Of a DNA stretch of 64,000 bases, positions 58,323 to 64,000 are shown piece after piece; the stretch's first letter is position 1; each line of letters begins with the position of its first letter. This DNA comes from Pandoraea sp. PE-S2T-3 (GTDB taxonomy: Bacteria; Pseudomonadota; Gammaproteobacteria; Burkholderiales; Burkholderiaceae): assembly GCF_002179965.1 (NCBI RefSeq), contig NZ_NGUQ01000035.1, forward strand, positions 186,001 to 250,000, written 5' to 3'. The position numbers and the translations under genes are program-made. The notes beneath the pieces were generated by a model that had not been told where the DNA came from, did no database searches, and was given only the letters and a program-made list of their open reading frames with translations.

Positions 58323-59177
58323 ATGCCTTTGCCGCCCCCCTTGCCGCCGTTGCCTCACGAGACGTCAGCCGCTCACGCGACGCCCGATGTCTCTGACGCC
58401 TTCGCCATCCCCACGCCACTCGGCGCACCGCTGCCCAAACCCCGCGTCTTCGATAACGTTGCCGACGCGCGCGCCGATCGCAAGCTGCGACTGGCGGTGG
58501 CGTTCCGGATCTTCGCGCGCTTCGGCCTCGCGGAAGGCATCGCCGGACACATCACCGTGCGCGATCCCGAGTTTCACGACCGCTTCTGGGTCAATCGCTA
58601 CGCCCAGCACTTTTCATCGATTCATCCCGACGATCTGATTCTCGTGGACGAAGCAGGCCGGCTTCACGAAGGCGACGGTCCCGTGAACGCGGCCGCGATG
58701 GCAATTCATGCCGGTATTCACGCCACCCTGCCCCACGTCGAAGCGGCGGCGCACACGCACACCACGCATGGACGCGCGTTCTCCGCACGCACGCGCCCGC
58801 TCGCTCCGATCAATCAGGAAGCCTGCCTGTTCTACGACGACCACGTGCTCTTTCGCGGCGACGTGCTCGTGCTGGGCGCCGACGAGGGCCGCCGCATCGC
58901 CGAGTCCATGGGACACAAACGTGCCGCGGTGCTGCTCAACCACGGGCTGCTCACGGTCGGCTCGTCGGTCGATGCGGCCGCCTATCGCTTTCTCGCCATG
59001 GAGCGCTGCGCGCAGGTGCAGTTGCTGGCGGAAGCCGCCGGGCCGCTGGAAGAGTTGTCCGAAACCGAAGCACGCGAAGTGCATCGCCTGCTCGGTTCGG
59101 ATTACGTCGCGTGGCTGGGTTTTCAGGGACTCTACGAGCAGGTGCTGCGCGAAAGCCCCGATCTGGCCGCGCGATAG
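58323..59177 (+). CDS. class II aldolase/adducin family protein
   Basis: A 284-residue protein with a Pro-rich N-terminus (about 40 residues) before the aldolase domain. Zinc ligands are His144 and His146 (AAAHTHTTHGRA) and His207 (VLLNHGLLTVG), and the Glu in the FGLAEGIAGHITVRDP region serves the active site. Members act as fuculose-phosphate-like aldolases, ribulose-phosphate epimerases or decarboxylases, and adducin-like structural proteins. The stop region overlaps the convergent LysR gene by 46 bases. It follows the PEP-mutase-like gene and probably shares its transcript (142-base gap). Confidence 0.88.
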   Translation: MPLPPPLPPLPHETSAAHATPDVSDAFAIPTPLGAPLPKPRVFDNVADARADRKLRLAVAFRIFARFGLAEGIAGHITVRDPEFHDRFWVNRYAQHFSSIHPDDLILVDEAGRLHEGDGPVNAAAMAIHAGIHATLPHVEAAAHTHTTHGRAFSARTRPLAPINQEACLFYDDHVLFRGDVLVLGADEGRRIAESMGHKRAAVLLNHGLLTVGSSVDAAAYRFLAMERCAQVQLLAEAAGPLEELSETEAREVHRLLGSDYVAWLGFQGLYEQVLRESPDLAAR

Positions 59178-60064
59178 TCGTCGACCGCACGGCGCAGCCA
59201 AACGTCGAATTGCTGCAACGGCGCCCAGTCGCGCCGTTGTGCGGGATACGAGAAATAGATGGTCTGCGGGTTGGCGAGCGTGTGCGCATGCGCCTGCACC
59301 AGCGCGCCGCTCGCCAGTTCGCGCTCGATCAGCACGCGCGGCAACAGCGCCACACCCAGACCGGCCACGGCAGCGTTGATCGCCATGATGAACATGTCGT
59401 AGCGCTGCGCACTGCGTTGGGGCTTCAACTGCGCGGCGTCTTGCGTGGCCAGCCAGTCGTCCCATGCGCGCGGCAGGTCGCGCACACAAATCCACGACAG
59501 CGCCGCAATCTCGTCGTTCGATAACGACGGCCGCCCCGCCAGCAATCGAGGGGCCGCGACCAGCATCAACGTGTCGTCGGTAATGAGTGCCGTGCCGGGC
59601 ATGCCCGGCCATAGGCGCGTGCTGAAGTAGATCGTGGCGTCGAAAGCGGAGTCGTCGAAGAACACCGGCTGGTCGCGCCCGATGATATGCAGGCGCACGT
59701 CGCGCGTGCTGGCGTAAAAATCGTCCAGCCGGGGAATCAGCCATTGCGCGGCGAACGTCACGCCAACGGCAATTTCCAACTCGGTTTCGCGTCCCTGTTG
59801 CACCACGTCGAGCGTATCGCGGCGAATCTGGTCGAGATGCACCCGGATGCGTTTCGCATACTCAGCCCCGGCTGGCGTGAGCACCAGACGCTGCTTCACG
59901 CGCTCGAACAGCGCCACGCCCAAGTGCCCTTCCAGCTCATTCACACGCTTGCAAACCGCCCCGTGCGTGAGGGCGAGTTCCTGCGCGGCCTGCGCAAAAT
60001 TCTGATGTCGGGCGCTGGCCTCGAAAGCCTGCAACGCCGAGAGGCTGGGCACACCCAGACGCAT
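59132..60064 (-). CDS. LysR family regulator, GcvA-like
   Basis: A 310-residue LysR regulator. The winged helix (about residues 1-62) has LQAFEASARHQNFAQAAQEL and THGAVCKRVNELEGHLG, and the effector domain includes ELEIAVGVTFAAQWLIPRLD (the AxxWLxPRL signature of GcvA/AmpR-like regulators). It overlaps the aldolase 3' end by 46 bases and is convergent with the PEP-mutase/aldolase genes. Its target could be that operon or the nitrate-type transporter upstream on the same strand. Confidence 0.9.
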   Translation of the reverse strand: MRLGVPSLSALQAFEASARHQNFAQAAQELALTHGAVCKRVNELEGHLGVALFERVKQRLVLTPAGAEYAKRIRVHLDQIRRDTLDVVQQGRETELEIAVGVTFAAQWLIPRLDDFYASTRDVRLHIIGRDQPVFFDDSAFDATIYFSTRLWPGMPGTALITDDTLMLVAAPRLLAGRPSLSNDEIAALSWICVRDLPRAWDDWLATQDAAQLKPQRSAQRYDMFIMAINAAVAGLGVALLPRVLIERELASGALVQAHAHTLANPQTIYFSYPAQRRDWAPLQQFDVWLRRAVDDYRAARSGLSRSTCS

Positions 60065-60140
60065 GATGTCTCCTGCGGGATTCCATTCGTGCCCGACAGT
60101 CTATTCGATGCGCCGCTCACGCCGTGCTGCAAAACAAATC

Positions 60141-60169
60141 GGCCCGCCGCGCGTTGGCGCTGACGGGCC
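60141..60169 (-). terminator. terminator of the nitrate-type transporter gene
   Basis: On the minus strand GGCCCGTC, a bulged A, GCGC, loop CAAC and GCGCGGCGGGCC give a 12-bp stem, followed by GATTTGTTTTGC. It lies about 20 bases after the transporter stop at 60191. Confidence 0.7.
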
Positions 60170-60190
60170 GTTCCTGCGTCGGTAGAAACC

Positions 60191-61579
60191 TTATTCGACG
60201 TGCGCGACACCGCCCGCCAACACCGCCCCGCCCGGCACTTCCTTGGGCAACGCCCACGACATCCAGTGCGTGCGCAAGACGACCACCAGCACGAACGCCA
60301 CGCCCGCCAATGCACCGAACGTAGCGAAGCCCATCTGATAGCTGCCTGTCGACTCCTTCGCCATACCCATGATCACGGGCAGATAGAAGCCGCCGATACC
60401 GCCGGCCGCGCCGATGATGCCCGACATCAGGCCGGTCTTGCCTTGCCAGCGCTGCGGCACCAACTGGAACGTCGCACCGTTGCCCAGCCCGAAGCACAGG
60501 TACATCACCACCAGCAGCGCAATACCGGCACCTTGCGGCGGCATCCATGCGGCAAACACAAAGTCGCAGATCGAAATCGCGGCAAGCAGCAGCACCAGTG
60601 CACGCACGCCCGAAATCTTGTCGGCCACCAGCCCGCCGATCGGGCGCACCAACGCGCCGAGGAACGCGAGCAACGCCATGAACAAGCCGGCCTCGATGCG
60701 CTGCATGCCGTACAGCGCGATGAGCAGCGTGCTCACGTACGAGGACATGCCGACGAAGCCACCGAACGTAATGCTGTAGACCAGCATGATGACCCACGTA
60801 TCCCGCTCACCCAGCACGCCGCGGTAGTGACGCGGCAACACTGCGATGGCGAGCAATGCACCGAGCACCGGCAGCAGCAGCACGCCCGCCTTGCCTTCGC
60901 CGAACGCACCCGCATGCACGCACAACACCAGCGCCACGAGACCGAACACCGTAATGAAGAAGCTTGTGAACGCGCGCGGCGCACTGCCCGACTTCACGCC
61001 CTGATCCTTGGCCCAGAACACGAGCGCGAGCGCGGCAAGCGCCAGCAACGGCAGTGCAGCGCCTGCGGCACGGGCCCAGCCGAATTGTTCGGCAAGCCCC
61101 GGGAACATGAACCCGTCGAGCACCGCGCCGATATTGCCGGCCGCTGCCAGCCCGAGCACGAGGCCCTGCACCTTCGGCGGATAGTTGCTGCCTGCCATCG
61201 GGAGTGCCACCGCGAAGCTCGCGCCGCCGATCCCGAGGAACACGCCCAACACCAGCAGCAACGTGTATGACGGCGTGCCCGGCATGAGCAGCAGCACCAC
61301 TGACGGAATCGCCGACAATGTCAGGCCCATCAACGCGATCTTGCGGCCGTCGAAGGCCTGATAGAGATTGCCCAGTGTCACGCGCAGAATTGCCGCGCCG
61401 AGCACCGGCACGGCCACGAGAAAACCGGTCTGCGCCGGTGTCATCGCAATGTCCTTGCCGATGAACGGGGCCAGCGGGCCGAGCATCACCCAGACGGTAA
61501 AGCCCGTGTCGAAGTAAAGAAAACACGCAACCAGCGCGCGCCAGTTGCCACTTTTCAACGATTGCGTGAGCGTGCTCAT
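60191..61579 (-). CDS. NarK/NasA-type nitrate/nitrite transporter (MFS, NNP family)
   Basis: A 462-residue, 12-helix permease. CFLYFDTGFTVWVMLGPLAP (helix 1) and ILRVTLGNLYQAF (helix 2, Arg that binds nitrate) with LVRPIGGLVADKISG (helix 8, second Arg) match the nitrate/nitrite porter family. The two nitrate signatures are present in modified form (GIGGASFAVALPMAGS and GNGATFQLVPQRW). It should import nitrate for assimilation or exchange nitrite. Its 5' region carries an exact sigma-54 promoter, a long leader and a hairpin with a U8 run, the regulatory pattern of nitrate-assimilation genes; GAGGG lies five bases before the ATG. No nitrate reductase gene is seen in the window. Confidence 0.87.
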   Translation of the reverse strand: MSTLTQSLKSGNWRALVACFLYFDTGFTVWVMLGPLAPFIGKDIAMTPAQTGFLVAVPVLGAAILRVTLGNLYQAFDGRKIALMGLTLSAIPSVVLLLMPGTPSYTLLLVLGVFLGIGGASFAVALPMAGSNYPPKVQGLVLGLAAAGNIGAVLDGFMFPGLAEQFGWARAAGAALPLLALAALALVFWAKDQGVKSGSAPRAFTSFFITVFGLVALVLCVHAGAFGEGKAGVLLLPVLGALLAIAVLPRHYRGVLGERDTWVIMLVYSITFGGFVGMSSYVSTLLIALYGMQRIEAGLFMALLAFLGALVRPIGGLVADKISGVRALVLLLAAISICDFVFAAWMPPQGAGIALLVVMYLCFGLGNGATFQLVPQRWQGKTGLMSGIIGAAGGIGGFYLPVIMGMAKESTGSYQMGFATFGALAGVAFVLVVVLRTHWMSWALPKEVPGGAVLAGGVAHVE

Positions 61580-61610
61580 GGGAACCCTCGTGTTCGTATG
61601 CCAAAAAAAA

Positions 61611-61660
61611 GGCGTCCCGAAGCGATATGCCTGTAAGCAGGCCTATTGCCTCGGGACGCC
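61611..61660 (-). promoter_or_regulatory. leader hairpin with U-run (probable transcription attenuator)
   Basis: GGCGTCCCGA (61611-61620) pairs with TCGGGACGCC (61651-61660); inside, GC, ATA and GCCTG/CAGGC arms continue the stem with only three mismatches, one a possible G-U, around a TAAG loop. On the minus strand it is followed at once by eight U (61603-61610), 23 bases before the transporter start. Such a hairpin must terminate transcription unless opened, so it marks an attenuated leader. Confidence 0.75.
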
Positions 61661-61672
61661 GTTGCCCCGAAT

Positions 61673-61690
61673 GCCCCGCTCTCGCGAGGC
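61673..61690 (-). promoter_or_regulatory. small hairpin in the transporter leader
   Basis: GCCTCGC-GAGA-GCGGGGC (minus-strand sense, one G-U pair) lies just upstream of the attenuator, together with a possible antiterminator pairing of UCGGG (61666-61670) with CCCGA of the attenuator 5' arm (61651-61655). The mutually exclusive pairings fit an RNA switch. Confidence 0.5.
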
Positions 61691-61754
61691 CGTTCATGCG
61701 GTGCAGAAAATTCGCTTGTCTTCACTCAGCCGCCATTGGCCTTATGCAAGGATT

Positions 61755-61770
61755 AGCAAGTGGCGTGCCA
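61755..61770 (-). promoter_or_regulatory. sigma-54 promoter of the nitrate-type transporter
   Basis: Minus-strand TGGCAC-GCCAC-TTGCT matches the sigma-54 consensus TGGCAC-N5-TTGC exactly. Transcription should start near 61744, giving a leader of about 165 bases that contains the attenuator. The promoter needs an enhancer-binding activator; an NtrC-like site lies upstream. Confidence 0.75.
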
Positions 61771-61914
61771 TGGGGAGGTCAGCGATGCGAAGAATTTCCT
61801 ATGAAGCCCGTGCATCGGGGCTTTCGGGGCATTGCCGAAGACGAAAGAATGCGCGAGGTTGCTGTTTTCAGCAGCGAAACACTACGCCGGGCATGACATC
61901 GCAACGGGCACAAT

Positions 61915-61932
61915 GCCGCATCGCGATGCGGC
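61915..61932. repeat. 18-base perfect palindrome
   Basis: GCCGCATC-GC-GATGCGGC reads identically on both strands and adjoins the NtrC-like site. It could be a protein-binding site or a stem-loop ending the transcript of the 61982 gene (no U-run follows). Confidence 0.45.
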
Positions 61933-61934
61933 GG

Positions 61935-61951
61935 CGCACCATTGGCGTGCA
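61935..61951. promoter_or_regulatory. NtrC-like enhancer site
   Basis: CGCACC-ATTGG-CGTGCA matches the NtrC consensus TGCACC-N5-GGTGCA at ten of twelve arm positions and contains GCAC-N7-GTGC exactly. It lies about 165 bases upstream of the sigma-54 promoter, a usual enhancer distance. Confidence 0.55.
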
Positions 61952-61981
61952 TTTCCGGGCAAAACCGTGGCTTGACGTGGC

Positions 61982-62923
61982 TTAACTTGCGTCGGCCTGA
62001 TAGTCGAGGGCAATGGCGGGGCAATCGCCCAGCGACATGCGGGTGGCCGCGAATGGGCGCGGCCCCTCCGGTGACTCCATCACGAGCATCGAATCGACAG
62101 AGCCCGCCGAACGGCCAAAGGGCGGCACCGTCAGCGTGTACATCGCGCTTCTGACTTGGGCCGACGTCCAGAGATCACGATCGTAATAGCTGTCGCTCCG
62201 GGCAACGGCCTGCCACCGCACGTGCGCCGCCGGCTGCTGGAAAGTGTCCTGCATCGAGCGCACTACGTCGTAGCGTCGCCGCTCGGCGACATGCACGGCG
62301 ACGCCGACGATGCGCCCATCGCGTAGCGCAACGCAAACCGGCTGAACCGCGCTGAAGACTTCGAATCGCGCCAGATCGAGCCGGTCCACGACGATATTCT
62401 CGTCAGTGCCCAATGGGCTGCCGATGCGTTCACTGGTCAGATGACGAAAGCATGCCCCGCCGTCCGGCCCCTGATAGCTGCGCTGGAGACTCCCTGCTGC
62501 GCTCGGGCATTCGGGCACATCGAGACGTTCGCCCAAACGGTAGTCGACCAGTTCTGCGCCATCAGCATTCGGGTGCAGCAGCGACAACGCGGGGGGCAAG
62601 GTGCTGACACGGTCATGATGCCGCGAGCTTAAATAGACAACGAGCAGCAAGAAAAGCACATAGATGATCACCATCGTCACCACAAACATCACCAGGGTGG
62701 CGAGCAGATTTCCTCGAAACATCCGGGCCAGTATTGACCCGATCAGGGCGAACTTGGCGACGACGAGCATGGCTGGGACGACAGACATCTCCCGCGTCGA
62801 GATCACAAGAACAGCGAGCCCAAGCGCGATCAACATGATCGTGCTGTAGTACACACCGTCCGACGCCCCGTTCTCGCGCCGCCGCTGCCACCAGGTCAGC
62901 AGGGCTTCCCATTTTGCGTTCAT
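61982..62923 (-). CDS. membrane protein with large soluble C-terminal domain, unknown function
   Basis: A 313-residue protein from the ATG at 62923, GAGG nine bases upstream. Three hydrophobic segments lie in the first third (VYYSTIMLIALGLAVLVIST, then VVPAMLVVAKFALIGSIL and a long LLATLVMFVVTMVIIYVLFL), followed by about 190 soluble residues of mixed alpha/beta character (ELVDYRLGERLDVPECPSAA, GPDGGACFRHLTSERIGSPL). No recognised family or catalytic motif. It is expressed on its own; the 3' flank is the control region of the nitrate-type transporter. Confidence 0.75.
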   Translation of the reverse strand: MNAKWEALLTWWQRRRENGASDGVYYSTIMLIALGLAVLVISTREMSVVPAMLVVAKFALIGSILARMFRGNLLATLVMFVVTMVIIYVLFLLLVVYLSSRHHDRVSTLPPALSLLHPNADGAELVDYRLGERLDVPECPSAAGSLQRSYQGPDGGACFRHLTSERIGSPLGTDENIVVDRLDLARFEVFSAVQPVCVALRDGRIVGVAVHVAERRRYDVVRSMQDTFQQPAAHVRWQAVARSDSYYDRDLWTSAQVRSAMYTLTVPPFGRSAGSVDSMLVMESPEGPRPFAATRMSLGDCPAIALDYQADAS

Positions 62924-63185
62924 CGTGATCGACCTCGCTTGTCTCAACGATCTTGTCGGCCCCTCTTCTGCACCTGACATCGGCATTCAGGCGCTGCTTA
63001 TCATGCGCCGCGCCGCACTCGGCGACAAGCGACGCCCGGCGGCGATTCCCGAGGACTTCCTCCAAGCAGTGAATCGCGAAACCGGGCGCACATTACAGTT
63101 CGCGCCCCATCGGTCGTTAAGCCAATCAGGCTGACGGTTCGCGAACGCGGCGGTTGGCGACAACAACATTCTGGGGAAATCACGC

Positions 63186-64000
63186 GTGCATCGCTTGTCT
63201 CGCTTCCTTCTTTGCGTGGCATTGGCCACCCTCGGCTTTCCCTCGTTCACCCCTTTGCTTGCTGCGCCAGCCTCGGGCAATGCGCTGCCGGATCAGGACG
63301 CCATGACCCGGCAGGTCGACGCCGCCTCGCTCGCCAAGTATCGCGAGATCGTCGCCACGCTCGATGCTTCGGCCCGCGCCCGTCCCGCAGACTCGGCGCT
63401 CGCGTTAGCGCGCTGTCAGTTCATCCAGAACTACGCGTGGTCCGAGGACTCGCACTGGACCGAGCAGGCGCAGGCCGACCTCAAATCCTGCCGGCAAACG
63501 CTGAAAGACAAATTCAGCAACGTGCCGGAAGTGGCGCTGTATCTGCTGCAAGGCGTCTACGGCAAAGAGGCCGTCGAGCAAGGCATGGCGCTTCTGCCCA
63601 ACGCCAGACAATGGCCGCAGCAGGATCGCGCCCGTCTGCACGCCGCGCTCGCCAACGCCTACGAAGCCGTTCAGGACAAGATCAACGCGGGCATTCAGGC
63701 CGTCGACGCCGCCGAGTTGACGACAGAGACGCCCGTGCTGTTGATCGCCGTGCGCCACCTCGCCACCACCGGCGAGAAGGCCGAGGCCAAGCGTTTGTTG
63801 ATGAAGGCGCCGGTGCCGAATCTGCCTTGGATGGCCAGCGGGCGCATCAACACGGCCCACGATGTGCTGCCGGGCACGACCGCCCGTGACCTGCTGATTC
63901 GCATGCAGGACGCCGGCCTCAAAATCGATCCTTATACGAGCGCGCGTGCCTACCTTCAGGCGGGTGACGTCGCCAGCGCCCAACGTGCGCTGTCCGAATC
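63186..64000 (+). CDS. exported protein with TPR-like repeats (partial)
   Basis: A GTG start at 63186 (GGGGAAA upstream) opens a frame that runs past the window end, 271 codons visible. The N-terminus HRLSRFLLCVALATLGFPSF is a Sec signal with cleavage near LLAA-PA. Beyond residue 40 it is helical with TPR-like spacing (DAASLAKYREIVATLDASAR, RARLHAALANAYEAVQDKIN, AYLQAGDVASAQRALSES). Two Cys (ARCQF, KSCRQ) might form a disulfide. A periplasmic or outer-membrane-associated protein of unknown function; the C-terminus may hold a catalytic domain. Confidence 0.78.
   Translation, partial: MHRLSRFLLCVALATLGFPSFTPLLAAPASGNALPDQDAMTRQVDAASLAKYREIVATLDASARARPADSALALARCQFIQNYAWSEDSHWTEQAQADLKSCRQTLKDKFSNVPEVALYLLQGVYGKEAVEQGMALLPNARQWPQQDRARLHAALANAYEAVQDKINAGIQAVDAAELTTETPVLLIAVRHLATTGEKAEAKRLLMKAPVPNLPWMASGRINTAHDVLPGTTARDLLIRMQDAGLKIDPYTSARAYLQAGDVASAQRALSE

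Noticed and set aside
1-64000. Mobile elements, CRISPR arrays, tRNA or rRNA genes
   Set aside because: I found no transposase or integrase gene, no regularly spaced repeats and no tRNA-like cloverleaf; the short repeats seen are operator-like.

Overview
The window reads as a chromosomal segment of a high-GC betaproteobacterium of the Burkholderiaceae. Pandoraea or a close relative is my best guess, inferred from protein style, codon use and the density of catabolic gene clusters; no rRNA or marker gene fixes the genus. It is gene-dense (58 coding features). I see no tRNA or rRNA gene, insertion sequence, phage gene, CRISPR array or origin. Two coding regions run off the ends (1-285 and 63186-64000), and one small gene is frameshifted (36300-36615).

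Layout. (1) 1-7239: a racemase, an MFS permease and an RpiR regulator on the minus strand face an IclR regulator, an OPT peptide-type transporter, a DUF1177 protein and an AroM protein on the plus strand. (2) 7315-12007: a secreted alpha/beta hydrolase, an MHS-type permease, an M20 dipeptidase and a divergent LysR regulator. (3) 12070-20886: a tightly overlapping minus-strand operon with an aromatic-acid permease, an FAD monooxygenase of the salicylyl-/anthraniloyl-CoA 5-hydroxylase type, a maleate-isomerase-like protein, a hotdog thioesterase, an aryl-CoA/AMP ligase, an 85-residue orphan, a VOC protein and an alpha/beta hydrolase, facing a TetR regulator. (4) 20911-26765: a DUF900-type lipoprotein hydrolase, then a four-gene envelope operon with CsgG/FlgO-like and FlgT-like proteins but no flagellar or curli genes nearby. 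(5) 27130-36125: a soluble thiol:fumarate-reductase-like complex (flavoprotein, iron-sulfur protein, CCG protein), an MHS permease, an AraC regulator and aconitase B. (6) 36712-43681: an acetoacetate-decarboxylase-like protein, an MFS permease, a semialdehyde dehydrogenase, an iron alcohol dehydrogenase and an Ldh-family oxidoreductase, with a divergent GntR/FCD regulator. (7) 43840-52723: small regulator/effector pairs (DHA2 efflux with LysR, HD protein, LysE with LysR, TetR with SDR, AqpZ with an AraC/GyrI protein). (8) 52807-56907: MnmH/SelU, a TPR lipoprotein, a family 2 glycosyltransferase and cytochrome b561. (9) 57362-64000: a PEP-mutase/isocitrate-lyase-like enzyme, a class II aldolase, LysR, a nitrate-type transporter with an elaborate leader, and two uncharacterised envelope proteins.

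The common theme is uptake and oxidation of organic acids, peptides and aromatics. There are seven MFS permeases and eleven one-component regulators, most of them divergent from or adjoining the genes they probably control. Several intergenic regions carry clear inverted repeats that fit these regulators. The most unusual pieces are the control region of the nitrate transporter (NtrC-like site, exact sigma-54 promoter, leader hairpin with a U-run), the CsgG/FlgT-like envelope operon, the CoA-dependent aromatic operon, and the TetR/SDR pair that share one operator motif three times.
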